Shown piece after piece: positions 33,963 to 42,956 of a stretch of 64,000 nucleotides of DNA (its first letter is position 1; the number at the start of each line of letters is the position of its first letter). A program made the position numbers and the translations under genes. A model generated the notes under the pieces. It was not told where the DNA came from. It worked only from the letters and a program-made list of their open reading frames with translations, and searched no databases. The stretch spans positions 124,001 through 188,000 of the forward strand of contig CAWDVK010000008.1 in NCBI GenBank assembly GCA_963805715.1, given 5' to 3'. The stretch comes from CAWDVK01 sp963805715. GTDB taxonomy: Bacteria; Actinomycetota; Actinomycetes; Streptosporangiales; Streptosporangiaceae.

Positions 33963-35918
33963 ATGAGCGATCTGCCCCGCCATGCTGTTACCCGCACGGC
34001 GAAACTGGCGACGCTGCCCGTCGGCTTCGCCGGCCGGACCGCGCTGGGAACCGGCAGGCGCCTGGGCGGCCGGCGAGCTGAGCTGGTATCCGAGGAAATC
34101 CAGCAGCGCACGGCAGAGCAGGTCTTCAGGGTGCTTGGCGAGCTCAAGGGCGGCGCCATGAAGCTCGGGCAGGCAATATCGATATTCGAGGCCGCGCTGC
34201 CCCCGGAGATCGCCGGCCCGTATCGGACGACTCTGGCCAGGCTGCAGGAAGCCGCGCCGCCGCTGCCCGCCCGGACTATTCATAGGGTGCTCGCGGCCGA
34301 CATGGGCGAGCAGTGGCGGGCCAGCTTCGCTGAGTTCGACGACCAGCCGACGGCCGCAGCCTCTATCGGCCAGGTGCACCGGGGCATCTGGCATGACGGG
34401 CGCCAGGTTGCGGTCAAGATCCAGTATCCGGGCGCGGGCAGGGCGCTGATCAGCGACTTTAACCAGCTGAGCCGCGTGGCCCGGCTTTTCAGCGTGTTCA
34501 TGCCTGGCCTGGACGCCAAGCCGCTGCTCGCCGAGCTGCGGGACAGGGTGGCAGAGGAACTCGACTACCGGCTGGAAGCCAGCTCTCAGGAGGCCTTCGC
34601 CGCAGCCTACGCGGGCGACCCGGACGTCTCCGTACCGCACGTGGTCGCCGTCACCGACCACGTGCTCGTCAGCGAGTGGATGGACGGCACCCCGCTCGCC
34701 AGGATCATCGCCGATGGCACGGCTGCTGAGCGGGACCGGGCCGGCGTCATGATCGTCCGTTTCCTGTTCTCCGGCCCGGCCCGGGTCAGCCTGCTGCACG
34801 CCGACCCGCACCCGGGCAATTTCCGGCTGCTCGCCGATGGCCGGCTTGGCGTGCTCGACTTCGGGGCTGTCAACCGGCTGCCGGGCGGCTTGCCGTCCTT
34901 CTTCGGCAAGATGCTGCGCCTCATGCACGAGGACGGTGACCTCGAGGAGATCGAGGCCGAGCTCCGGTCGCAGGGGTTCCTGCGCCAGGGCGTCAGCATT
35001 GACCTGGCGGCGCTGCGCGCCTTCCTGGCACCGATCGCCGAGCCATCTAGGATGGACTCGTTCAAGTTCAGCCGGGAATGGCTGCGCGCTGAGGCGGCGC
35101 GGGTAGCGGACCTGCGTTCATCCAGCGTTCTGCGGCGGCTCAACCTGCCGCCCTCTTATGCACTGATCCACCGAGTATCAACGGCTGGAGTGGGCGTGCT
35201 CTGCCAGCTCGAATGCGAAGGGCCATTCCGGGCCGAAATGCTGAAGTGGATGCCGGGTTATACGGACGCGGCCCGGCCCGCGCCGCCGCGGCCCGTTGCT
35301 GCCCAGCTAGCCTGGACAACCGGATCCGCGCAGCCGGCCCGGTCGGCCAGGTCGGCCCGGCCGGCCAGCTCCGCGCGGCCAGCGAAACCCGCGCCTCGCG
35401 TGAAATCGGCCCGGCCGACATGGTCCGGGCCGCCAGCCAGGCCAGGTCAGATGACCTGGCAACAGATGAATTGGGAGAACATCATGGCAAAGCTGCCGCG
35501 CCCCCAGGCGCCCGCGATATTCCGTGCCATGTTCCCGGACATGGTCGAGTGGCTGGAGTCGCCATGGACGGGCCCGCCGCCCTTCATGGCGGCCCAGACG
35601 TTCCGGGTCGAGGAAACGGTCCAGGACAACCGTTACGTGATCCGGGCTGAGCTGCCCGGCCTGGACCCGGAGAAAGACATCGAGGTCGCCGTCGACGGCA
35701 GGACCCTGACGATCCTGGCCGAGCGCCGCCAGGAGGACAGCGGGCCCTATCGCTCAGAGTTCCGCTACGGCTCGCTCAGCCGGTCGGTCAGGCTCCCCGC
35801 CAGGGTGGACGCAAAGGACGTGACCGCGCGCTACGAGAAGGGAATCCTCGAGGTCAGTGTCCCGGTGCGGGAGGTGAAGCCGGAAGGCAGCCGGATCCCG
35901 ATCGAGAAGGCAGACTGA
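33963..35918 (+). CDS. ABC1/AarF-type atypical kinase fused in frame to an Hsp20 chaperone
   Basis: 651 aa in one open frame. Residues 1-430 are an ABC1 kinase: KLGQ in GGAMKLGQA, ASIGQVH, VAVKIQYP, EELDYRLEA, HADPHPGNF and LDFGAV are intact. A 75-residue Ala/Pro/Arg-rich linker follows. Residues 508-651 form an alpha-crystallin (Hsp20) protein, opening FPDMVEWLESPW and containing ELPGLDPEKDIEV and the late GILEVSVPV. An in-frame ATG at 35484 has gggagaa 5 bases upstream, so a separate 144-aa Hsp20 could also be made. ABC1 proteins act in ubiquinone/lipid biology; Hsp20 holds unfolded proteins. I know no described family with this fusion. An ATG at 33954 is an alternative start. Confidence 0.85.
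   Translation: MSDLPRHAVTRTAKLATLPVGFAGRTALGTGRRLGGRRAELVSEEIQQRTAEQVFRVLGELKGGAMKLGQAISIFEAALPPEIAGPYRTTLARLQEAAPPLPARTIHRVLAADMGEQWRASFAEFDDQPTAAASIGQVHRGIWHDGRQVAVKIQYPGAGRALISDFNQLSRVARLFSVFMPGLDAKPLLAELRDRVAEELDYRLEASSQEAFAAAYAGDPDVSVPHVVAVTDHVLVSEWMDGTPLARIIADGTAAERDRAGVMIVRFLFSGPARVSLLHADPHPGNFRLLADGRLGVLDFGAVNRLPGGLPSFFGKMLRLMHEDGDLEEIEAELRSQGFLRQGVSIDLAALRAFLAPIAEPSRMDSFKFSREWLRAEAARVADLRSSSVLRRLNLPPSYALIHRVSTAGVGVLCQLECEGPFRAEMLKWMPGYTDAARPAPPRPVAAQLAWTTGSAQPARSARSARPASSARPAKPAPRVKSARPTWSGPPARPGQMTWQQMNWENIMAKLPRPQAPAIFRAMFPDMVEWLESPWTGPPPFMAAQTFRVEETVQDNRYVIRAELPGLDPEKDIEVAVDGRTLTILAERRQEDSGPYRSEFRYGSLSRSVRLPARVDAKDVTARYEKGILEVSVPVREVKPEGSRIPIEKAD
35484..35918 (+). CDS. Possible independent Hsp20 product from an internal start
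   Basis: The same frame as the ABC1-Hsp20 fusion, read from the ATG at 35484. The 144-aa product would match stand-alone actinobacterial Hsp20 proteins, which begin about ten residues before the FPDxxxWLESP motif. The ribosome site is stronger than that of many genes here. Whether the fusion, the short form or both are made cannot be decided from sequence. Confidence 0.5.
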   Translation: MAKLPRPQAPAIFRAMFPDMVEWLESPWTGPPPFMAAQTFRVEETVQDNRYVIRAELPGLDPEKDIEVAVDGRTLTILAERRQEDSGPYRSEFRYGSLSRSVRLPARVDAKDVTARYEKGILEVSVPVREVKPEGSRIPIEKAD

Positions 35919-35940
35919 GGCCGGGCGGCTCCTGCCGTCT

Positions 35941-35968
35941 CGTGGCGCCCGCTGCAGCGGGCGCCACG
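35941..35968 (+). terminator. Perfect 28-bp palindrome after the ABC1-Hsp20 gene
   Basis: Arms cgtggcgcccgctg and cagcgggcgccacg meet without a spacer, 22 bases after the stop. It forms a very stable hairpin without a T tract and is probably the terminator. Confidence 0.7.
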
Positions 35969-36064
35969 GCGCCGTCTCGCCGTTTCGCCGTCACCCGATC
36001 GGAAGGGTGACCCTCCAGGGGTAGTCCAGGCCCGCATGGCGCGGCGATAGGCGATACTTGCCTG

Positions 36065-36520
36065 GTGGACCCGTTTGAGCGACGGCGCTCGGTGGAGGGC
36101 CGACTGGTCCCGCGCATGGAGGCGTTGGCCCAGGCCGTCGCGGAGCGCGCGGTCGAGATTGTCGTGTCCGCGGTGGACATGAATGCGCTGCTGGACGGGG
36201 TCGACCTGAATGCCCTGCTGGACCAGGTCGACTTCGACCAGGTGCTGGCCCGCATTGACCTGGACCAGATGGTCGGGCGCCTGGACCTGAACCCCATCCT
36301 CGCCCGTATCGACGTGGAGGCGCTGGTCCAGCAGACCGACCTAGGGGCAGTCATCGCGAGATCCTCCAGCGGTGTCGCCAGCGAGGTGCTCAACGTCTTC
36401 CGCAGCCAGACCGTCGGGCTCGACGAGCTAATCGCCCGCTGGATCGGGCGGCTCCGCCGCCGCCCCTATACCGGGCCGCCCGGCCTGCCCGGCAGGCTGC
36501 CGGCCGGGTCAGGGTCATGA
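36065..36520 (+). CDS. Nonapeptide-repeat protein coupled to an RDD protein
   Basis: 151 aa from a GTG. Residues 38-100 consist of seven consecutive 9-residue repeats: VDMNALLDG, VDLNALLDQ, VDFDQVLAR, IDLDQMVGR, LDLNPILAR, IDVEALVQQ, TDLGAVIAR. Position 1 is mostly aliphatic, position 2 is always Asp, and further hydrophobics recur at positions 6-7. This suggests a regular solenoid or a long amphipathic scaffold. There is no signal or membrane segment; a short basic C-terminus follows (RWIGRLRRRPY). It overlaps the RDD gene by 4 bp, so the two are co-translated. Similar Asp-nonapeptide stretches occur next to RDD domains in other actinomycetes, as far as I recall. Function unknown. Confidence 0.75.
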   Translation: MDPFERRRSVEGRLVPRMEALAQAVAERAVEIVVSAVDMNALLDGVDLNALLDQVDFDQVLARIDLDQMVGRLDLNPILARIDVEALVQQTDLGAVIARSSSGVASEVLNVFRSQTVGLDELIARWIGRLRRRPYTGPPGLPGRLPAGSGS

Positions 36521-37044
36521 CTGCGCGCGCGGGCGATGCCCCGCGCTCCAGCCCTCCGGTCATCGCCCGGGAGACCCTGCAAGGCAAGTGCGCGGGCTTC
36601 GCATCGCGTTTTGTCGCCTTCGGCGTAGACGTGGGAATCAGCCTCGGCGTGTTCATGCTTGCCCTGGCCGCCATCTCGTTCGCCGCGAGGGTGCTCACCG
36701 GCACGAACATCGCCTGGAACAAGGGCGACATCTGGGTGGTCGTCGCGTATGCGGTCTGGGAGTTCATCTACTTCGCCCATTCCTGGGCCGCGAGCGGCAG
36801 GACGGTCGGCATGGCGCTGTTTGGCGTGCGAGTCGTGCGAGACGACGGCACCGACGTCAGCGGGCGCCGGGCGGTCGTGCGCACGCTCGCGCTCCCGTTG
36901 AGCTTCCTGCTCCTCGGGCTGGGTTTCGCGGGCATCCTGCTCGGCGGCCAGCGCCGGGCACTGCACGACGTCATCGCCGGGACGGCGGTCATCTACTCGT
37001 GGGATGCTCGGGCGGCGCGCCTGCGGTTCCTGTCCCGCGGCTGA
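36517..37044 (+). CDS. RDD-family membrane protein
   Basis: 175 aa. The RDD signature is split as usual: GFASRFVAFGVDVG in helix 1 and GMALFGVRVVRDDGT in the cytoplasmic loop, with later QRRALHDVIAGTAVIY. Four membrane helices are visible. RDD proteins are implicated in small-molecule or ion transport and membrane adaptation. The start codon overlaps the stop of the nonapeptide-repeat gene (ATGA), so the partner is probably the cytoplasmic scaffold of a membrane unit. Confidence 0.85.
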   Translation: MTARAGDAPRSSPPVIARETLQGKCAGFASRFVAFGVDVGISLGVFMLALAAISFAARVLTGTNIAWNKGDIWVVVAYAVWEFIYFAHSWAASGRTVGMALFGVRVVRDDGTDVSGRRAVVRTLALPLSFLLLGLGFAGILLGGQRRALHDVIAGTAVIYSWDARAARLRFLSRG

Positions 37045-37342
37045 TCTCTGACCAGGCCATCCGCATCGCCGCCGAGGGGCGCAAGTCGGAAAGATCTCTC
37101 CTCAGCCCGCACTGCTTCGCTTCGACGCGCGGATCACCGAGGAGGGCGGCAGCGACGTGCCCGCGACCTGGGCCGCTGCCCGTTACTAATGCCTGCGCAG
37201 CCCGCCGGCCGCCCCCGTGGGCGCACGATCAGGATCGCATAGGTTCAGATGACTGGAGCCGACGGACCGAGGGTCGGCCGCCCGGTCCGCTGTGCGGCAA
37301 TGGCTGTACTTGCCGGCGGCTGTTCGGCGATGATGAAAAATT
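37045..37342. other. Gene-free stretch before mscS with one hairpin
   Basis: About 300 bases without a credible reading frame. The arms cggaccg (near 37264) and cggtccg (near 37284) form a hairpin that may end the RDD operon or lie in the mscS leader. No clear promoter is seen. Confidence 0.4.
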
Positions 37343-38228
37343 ATGTTTTCGAGTGCGAGGCCTCTGCACGACGTAACTGTATGGGCGCGCGGCAGTGGGC
37401 TGGAGATCGTGCTCCTCCTGACTGGCGCGATACTGCTGACACGTCTCGCGACCTGGCTGGGCGGGAGGGTCACAGACCGGATCGACGCCAACGCCAGGGA
37501 GACAGACGCGCTGGTCCGCTCGGAGGCGTCGAAGCACCGGCACGCACTCACATCGGTGATCACCTGGGTCACCCTGGTGGTCATCTACTGCGCGACCGGA
37601 GTGGCCATCCTGCAGCGCCTGGGTATCCCGGTCACGAGCCTGGTAGCCCCGGCTGCCGTGGCGGCCGTCGCGCTGGGGTTTGGCGCCCAGCGCATTGTCC
37701 AGGACATCCTGGCTGGCTTCTTCATCATCACCGAGCGCCAGTACGGCTTCGGGGACCTCATCCGCCTGTCGGTGCCAAGCCTGCCCGACCCTGCGACCGG
37801 GACGGTCGAGGACGTCACCTTGCGGGTGACGACGGTGCGAACTGCCGACGGTGAGGTGGTCATCACCCCCAACGGCCAGATCACCCAGGTGACCAACCTG
37901 TCGCGCGACTGGGCACGTGCCGTGGTGGACGTGCCCGTGCCGGCTGCCGCGGACGTCAACCGGGTCAGTGACCTGCTGCGGCTGATCGGAGATGATGCGT
38001 ACAAGGAGCCGGAACTGCGCAGTCTGCTGCTTGACCCCCCGGCCGTCATGGGTGTGCAGAGCATTGACGTGGACCATTTCCAGGTCCGCCTGGTTGCCAG
38101 GACGCTGCCCGGTAAGCAGTTCGAACGTCGGGCGGATGTTGCGGGTCCGGATCGCGGCGGGACTCCGGCGCGAGGGCATCAACCTGCCGACCACCCTGGA
38201 GACCACAGAACCGGCCGGGACGGACTGA
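37343..38228 (+). CDS. MscS-family mechanosensitive channel, frameshifted near its end
   Basis: Small-conductance mechanosensitive channel of about 295 aa. Two or three N-terminal helices lead to the pore-lining region AVAAVALGFGAQRIVQDILAG (TM3) and the beta domain (GDLIRL, GTVEDVTLRVTTVRTADGE, VITPNGQI). Close to 38135 the frame carrying KQFE continues as RRADVAG, while VGRMLRVRIAAGLRREGINLP continues one base later and reaches a stop at 38228. One inserted base near 38134 explains this. Without correction the frame runs on into the next gene and gives an artificial 405-aa product. The channel releases solutes during osmotic downshock. Confidence 0.85.
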
Positions 38229-38560
38229 TGCGACGGGTGCGCCGGGTGCGGACCTCCACCTGGGTCCTGACCGCCGTCTTCCTGGTCGCCCTAGCGGCCT
38301 ACCTGTGGCTGGGCCCTGACACGGCCGCAACCAGATCCCAGACGCCGGCGCATCCCGCAGGCTCGTCCACGGCGGTGCCCTCCACATTCCGGCCGACGAC
38401 TAAGCCAAGCCCCACTCCGCGAGTCACGCCGGCAACTCCGGTGCCCACGACCAGTGCGCCGCGGCTGTCCAGGACGCCTCACCCGACCGTCGCCCCGACT
38501 GCGTCGTCCTCCACGCTTGGGACACCATCCCCGTCAGCCACCGGCTCCACGTCCCCCTAG
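38228..38560 (+). CDS. Small membrane-anchored Pro/Thr/Ser-rich protein
   Basis: 110 aa from an ATG that overlaps the corrected mscS stop (TGATG). The start is basic (MRRVRRVR), one membrane helix follows (WVLTAVFLVALAAYLWLG), and the remaining 75 residues are a Pro/Thr/Ser-rich, presumably extracytoplasmic, tail. No fold or enzyme motif is visible. It lies in the same frame as the 5' part of mscS, which is why the two look fused. Coupled translation with the channel suggests an accessory or wall-spanning role, not demonstrated. Confidence 0.65.
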   Translation: MRRVRRVRTSTWVLTAVFLVALAAYLWLGPDTAATRSQTPAHPAGSSTAVPSTFRPTTKPSPTPRVTPATPVPTTSAPRLSRTPHPTVAPTASSSTLGTPSPSATGSTSP

Positions 38561-38672
38561 CTCGCGAGGGCGCGAGAGCGCGGGGGTCTGGTCAGCGCCC
38601 GATCATGCCGACCGCCCGGCTCTCCGCCTGGTCTGCTGAGCGAGGCTGGCCGCGGCACTGAAGACCTTGCGC

Positions 38673-38701
38673 TTGACAAATCAAGCAGCGCTCAGTATAG
38701 T
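38673..38701 (+). promoter_or_regulatory. Textbook sigma-70-type promoter for the phasin-like gene
   Basis: TTGACA (38673-38678) and TATAGT (38696-38701) are separated by exactly 17 bases. The gene's ATG lies 29 bases beyond the -10, with gaggagaa as ribosome site. It is the best consensus promoter I can see in this GC-rich window and suggests strong housekeeping expression. Confidence 0.85.
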
Positions 38702-38730
38702 TAGCAATACACAGACCCTGAGGAGAAGCC

Positions 38731-39045
38731 ATGACCGAAGCCCGCACCATGGGCCGCGAACTGCAGGACGAAGTCCTGAGCACGGTCCGCAAGAGCCAGA
38801 ACGCAGTCGTCGAGGCGATCCAGGCCTGGACCAGCAAGGTCCAGTCGATCACCCCGGAGCTGACCATGCCGTTTGCCGACAAGATGCCCAAGCCGCACCA
38901 GCTCGTCGCGGAAGCCTACGACTTCGCTGAGCGCATGCTGGCCAGCCAGCGGAAGTTCGCCGAGGACATCCTGAAGGCGACTGCGCCGCTGACGGGCGCC
39001 AGGAACGACGCCCCGGCCAAGAGCAATGGCGCCGTAGCTAAGTAA
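38731..39045 (+). CDS. Phasin-like small helical protein
   Basis: 104 aa, nearly all amphipathic helix (ELQDEVLSTVRKSQNAVVEAIQ, YDFAERMLASQRKFAEDILKAT), with a short Pro-containing hinge near MPFADKMPKPHQ and a disordered C-terminus. The pattern matches phasin-like proteins of actinomycetes, which coat storage granules or lipid surfaces; similarity to the HBHA helical region is also possible. No signal sequence. It stands alone behind a strong promoter, consistent with an abundant structural protein. Confidence 0.7.
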   Translation: MTEARTMGRELQDEVLSTVRKSQNAVVEAIQAWTSKVQSITPELTMPFADKMPKPHQLVAEAYDFAERMLASQRKFAEDILKATAPLTGARNDAPAKSNGAVAK

Positions 39046-39105
39046 CCCCCAGTCGCGCGGCGGATCCAATGCGGTTCGCCGCGCGATCGTTTCGCTTGCG
39101 ATCAT

Positions 39106-39957
39106 TTACCCGCGGCCGGTGCGAACTCGCTGATCACTCGCTCCGCGCCGATATCTCGCGAGGACGTCGTCGGACAGCTGTGGCCAGGCCTGCGCTGCCC
39201 AGGGGCCGAAGTCGCGGTCCGCGAGGCCGGCGCAGGCGATGCCAGCGTCCGGGTCTACCCACATGAAGCTGCCGGAGCGGCCGTAGTGACCGAAGGTCGC
39301 GGGCGAGTTCCTTGATCCGGTCCAGTGTGGTGTCTTGCCGCCGCGGATCTCGAATCCCAGTCCCCAGTCGCAGAGCGGCTGACGGCCGTAGCCCGGCAGG
39401 ACACCGGGCAGGCCGGGGAAGGCTGTCCGGGTCGCGTCCGCCAGCAGCTGCGGGTCGATGAGCGACGGGCTGAGCAGCTCGATCGCCAGCGCAATGAGGT
39501 CACTGAGCGGCCCGGCGGCGCCCGAAGCGGGGGAGCCGTTGAGGCGGGTGTGGAGCAGTCCCAGTGGCAGGCAGATCTCGTCGGCCAGCAGCAGCTCGAA
39601 GGACTTGCCGCTGCGCATGGCTGCGGTTTCGGCGGCGATCTCGATGCCGCGGTTGGAGTAGATTCGCTGCCGTCCGGGCTGGCTGAGTATCGCGTCGCCG
39701 TCAAGTCCGAGCCCCGATGCGTGGGCCAGCAGGTGCCGGATAGTCGAGCCTGGCGGCCCGGCCGGCTCATCGAGGTCGAGGAGGCCGCGCTGCACGGCGT
39801 CGAGCGCGACCAGGGAGGTCAGCAGCTTGGTCACCGACGCCCAGGGGAACGACCGGTCAAGCGGGCCATATGATGCCACCAGGCCAGCGGCCGAGACGAC
39901 CGCCACCACGGCCGTTCCCACTGGCCAGGACGCGACCTGACCCAGCGGGCTCCCCAT
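39106..39957 (-). CDS. Beta-lactamase-fold serine hydrolase
   Basis: 283 aa from the ATG at 39957, which has ggagaac immediately upstream; the open frame continues but not as protein. The class C-like motifs are SVTK (SxxK nucleophile), YSN (YxN) and HYGRSG (HxGxxG, in place of KTG). No signal peptide is seen, so it is probably a cytoplasmic esterase or peptidase rather than a drug-inactivating beta-lactamase. It diverges from aceE. Confidence 0.85.
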   Translation of the reverse strand: MGSPLGQVASWPVGTAVVAVVSAAGLVASYGPLDRSFPWASVTKLLTSLVALDAVQRGLLDLDEPAGPPGSTIRHLLAHASGLGLDGDAILSQPGRQRIYSNRGIEIAAETAAMRSGKSFELLLADEICLPLGLLHTRLNGSPASGAAGPLSDLIALAIELLSPSLIDPQLLADATRTAFPGLPGVLPGYGRQPLCDWGLGFEIRGGKTPHWTGSRNSPATFGHYGRSGSFMWVDPDAGIACAGLADRDFGPWAAQAWPQLSDDVLARYRRGASDQRVRTGRG

Positions 39958-40148
39958 GTTCTCCTGCCTCGGCTCCAGTGCAGTCGCTCGACCGGTGATG
40001 CGTACGGCCAGGCCATCCTTCCATCTGCGAGTCGCGGCCCATGTCTGCCGGGCCGCCCCGTCTGTACCCGATTGTGACAGACAGTGGGACGATGGCGATG
40101 CGCCGGGCTCGCTGCTGGCGCGACCTGGCGTTGCCGATAGGGGATCCC

Positions 40149-42899
40149 ATGCTGGAAGATCTTGACCCGGCCGAGACGCGCGAGTGGGTGGATGCGCTCG
40201 ATTCGGTGCTGGCGTTCGAGGGCGCCGATCGCGCGTTCTTGCTGCTGGATGAGGTGATCGGGGAGGCCAGGCGCAAGGGCGCCAGGGTCCCCTACAGCGC
40301 GACGACACCGTACCTGAACACCATCCCCCCTGAAGAGGAGGACCGGCTGAGCCCGGAGGAGCTGGCCCTGGATCACCGCGTCCGGTCGCTCGTCCGGTGG
40401 AACGCCCTCGCGATCGTGCTGCGTGCCAACGCCGAGTCGTCCGAACTGGGCGGCCACATCGCCAGCTTCCAGTCCGCGGCGACGCTTTACGATGTCGGCT
40501 TCCAGCATTTCTTCCGCGCCCCCGACGGCCAGCATGGCGGTGACCTGCTGTTCATTCAGGGCCACTCCTCGCCGGGCATTTACGCCCGCTCGTTCGTGGA
40601 GGGCCGGCTGACCGAGGATCAGCTGGAGAGGTTCCGGATGGAGACCGGCGGTGGCGGCCTGTCGTCGTATCCGCATCCGTGGCTGATGCCGGAGTACTGG
40701 CAGATGCCGACCGTGTCGATGGGCCTGGGCCCGATCATGGCGATCTACCAGGCGCGCTTCCTGAAGTACCTGGCCAGTCGCGGCCTGGCCGATACCGCCG
40801 GGCGCAAGGTCTGGGCTTTCCTGGGCGACGGCGAGACCGATGAGCCAGAGTCGCTGGGCGCGATCTCGATGGCCAGCCGGGAGAGGCTGGACAATCTCAT
40901 CTTCGTGATCAACTGCAACCTGCAGCGCCTGGACGGGCCGGTCCGCGGTAACGGCAAGATCATCCAGGAGCTGGAGGGCATCTTCCGCGGTGCGGGCTGG
41001 AACGTGATCAAGACGATCTGGGGCACCGCCTGGGACCCGCTCATCGCCCGGGACACCACCGGCCTGCTGCTGAAGCGGATGGAAGAGTGCGTCGACGGCG
41101 AGTACCAGGACTTCAAGTCCAAGGACGGCGCATACGTCCGGGAGAAGTTCTTCGGCAAGTACCCCGAGCTGCTGGAGATGGTGGCCGGCATGACCGATGA
41201 GGAGATCTGGGCGCTCAACCGCGGCGGCCACGATCCGAACAAGGTCTATGCCGCGTACTCGGCGGCCGTGCGGGCCACCGGCCAGCCGACCGTCATCCTG
41301 GCCAAGACCATCAAGGGCTACGGCATGGGGGAGTCCGGCGAGGGCCAGAACATCACCCACCAGCAGAAGCACATGGCCGATGCCGCGCTGGTGCGGTTCC
41401 GCGATCGTTTCAGCCTGCCGCTCACTGACGCCCAGCTGGCCGAGCTGCCGTTCCTGCGCTTCCCTGATGACAGCCCGGAGATGGCCTACCTGCAGGAGCG
41501 GCGCCGCGCCCTCGGCGGCTACCTGCCGGCCCGCCGCAGCCGCTCCAGCGAGTCGCTGGACGTGCCCGGGCTCAGTGCCTTCGGCGGCCAGCTGGCCGGC
41601 ACGCCTGGCCGCGAGATCTCCACCACGATGGCGTTCGTGCGCATCCTGAACACGCTGCTGCGCGATAAGAAGATCGGCAACCGGGTGGTTCCGATCGTCG
41701 CTGATGAGTCCCGCACCTTCGGGATGGAAGGCATGTTCCGCCAGTTCGGCATCTACAGCCAGGTCGGGCAGCTCTACCAGCCGGAGGACGCCACCCAGCT
41801 GATGTACTACCGCGAGGCGCCCGATGGCCAGATGCTCCAGGAGGGCATCAACGAGGCCGGCGCGATGTCCTCGTGGATCGCCGCGGCAACCGCGTACAGC
41901 ACCAGCGACACGCCCATGATCCCCTTTTACATCTTCTACTCGATGTTCGGCTTTCAGCGCATCGGCGACCTCGCCTGGGCCGCCGGGGACTCGCGGGCGC
42001 GCGGATTCCTGCTGGGCGGGACATCGGGCCGTACCACCCTGAACGGCGAGGGCCTGCAGCATGAGGACGGGCACAGCCACGTGCTGGCCTCGATGATCCC
42101 CAACTGCGTGTCCTACGACCCGACGTATTCCTACGAGGTCGCGGTCATCATCGCCGACGGGCTGCGGCGGATGCTGGCCGAGCAGGAAGACGTGTTCTTC
42201 TACATCACGCTGATGAACGAGAACTACGAGCATCCGGCACTGCCCGAGGGCGCCGAGGCCGGCATCCTGAAGGGCATGTACCTGCTGCGGGACGGCCCCC
42301 TCGCCTACCCCGGCGCAGCGGCCGGCGGCGCACAGCCGGCGGCGAGGAGCAAGACGGCCGGCAAGGGCCGGGCGGCGGCCGGGCCGGGCGGCGAAACGGC
42401 CCGCCCCCGGGTTCAGCTGCTGGGCAGCGGCACCATCCTGCGCGAGGTTGTCGCCGCTGCCGACCTGCTGGCCGCCGATTACGGCGTGATCGCCGACGTG
42501 TGGAGCGCGCCGAGCTTCACCGAGCTGCGCCGCGACGGTCTCGCAGCCGAGCGCTGGAACATGCTGCACCCGGCGGAGTCGCCCCGGCGCAGCTACGTGG
42601 AGACCTGCCTGACTGGCCGGCCGGGCCCGGTGATCGCCGCTACCGACTATGTGAAGTCCTTCGCCGATCAGATCCGCCCCTTCGTGCCGCGGCGCTACCG
42701 GGTTCTCGGCACTGATGGCTTCGGCCGGTCGGACTACCGCCGGAACCTGCGCCGCTTCTTCGAGGTCGACCGGCATTACGTCGCCCTGGCCGCCCTGTCC
42801 TCGCTCGCCGAGGACGGGACGGTCCCGGCGGCCATCGTCGCCGACGCGATCTCGCGGTACGGAATCGATCCGGGCAAGCCAGATCCGACGACGGTATGA
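40149..42899 (+). CDS. aceE: Pyruvate dehydrogenase E1, homodimeric type
   Basis: 916 aa from the ATG at 40149 (aggggat ribosome site); an ATG at 40092 would add 19 residues. It decarboxylates pyruvate with thiamine diphosphate and acetylates the lipoyl group of E2. The thiamine motif is GDGETDEPES followed by INCNLQRLDGPVRGNGK. The N-terminal DPAETREWVDAL, the HxH region GHSSPGIYAR and the C-terminal transketolase-like domain (GTDGFGRSDYR) are canonical. A Gly/Ala-rich insertion lies near residues 720-750. First of three genes for the whole complex. Confidence 0.95.
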   Translation: MLEDLDPAETREWVDALDSVLAFEGADRAFLLLDEVIGEARRKGARVPYSATTPYLNTIPPEEEDRLSPEELALDHRVRSLVRWNALAIVLRANAESSELGGHIASFQSAATLYDVGFQHFFRAPDGQHGGDLLFIQGHSSPGIYARSFVEGRLTEDQLERFRMETGGGGLSSYPHPWLMPEYWQMPTVSMGLGPIMAIYQARFLKYLASRGLADTAGRKVWAFLGDGETDEPESLGAISMASRERLDNLIFVINCNLQRLDGPVRGNGKIIQELEGIFRGAGWNVIKTIWGTAWDPLIARDTTGLLLKRMEECVDGEYQDFKSKDGAYVREKFFGKYPELLEMVAGMTDEEIWALNRGGHDPNKVYAAYSAAVRATGQPTVILAKTIKGYGMGESGEGQNITHQQKHMADAALVRFRDRFSLPLTDAQLAELPFLRFPDDSPEMAYLQERRRALGGYLPARRSRSSESLDVPGLSAFGGQLAGTPGREISTTMAFVRILNTLLRDKKIGNRVVPIVADESRTFGMEGMFRQFGIYSQVGQLYQPEDATQLMYYREAPDGQMLQEGINEAGAMSSWIAAATAYSTSDTPMIPFYIFYSMFGFQRIGDLAWAAGDSRARGFLLGGTSGRTTLNGEGLQHEDGHSHVLASMIPNCVSYDPTYSYEVAVIIADGLRRMLAEQEDVFFYITLMNENYEHPALPEGAEAGILKGMYLLRDGPLAYPGAAAGGAQPAARSKTAGKGRAAAGPGGETARPRVQLLGSGTILREVVAAADLLAADYGVIADVWSAPSFTELRRDGLAAERWNMLHPAESPRRSYVETCLTGRPGPVIAATDYVKSFADQIRPFVPRRYRVLGTDGFGRSDYRRNLRRFFEVDRHYVALAALSSLAEDGTVPAAIVADAISRYGIDPGKPDPTTV

Positions 42900-42956
42900 C
42901 CTGGCAGCAGGGCGCCAGAGAGAATCCGCCACCGGCATCGCCTGAGGGGAGCAACC

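Noticed and set aside
39106..39957. Antibiotic-resistance beta-lactamase
   Set aside because: No signal peptide, HxG in place of KTG, and esterase-like context; only the fold is shared.
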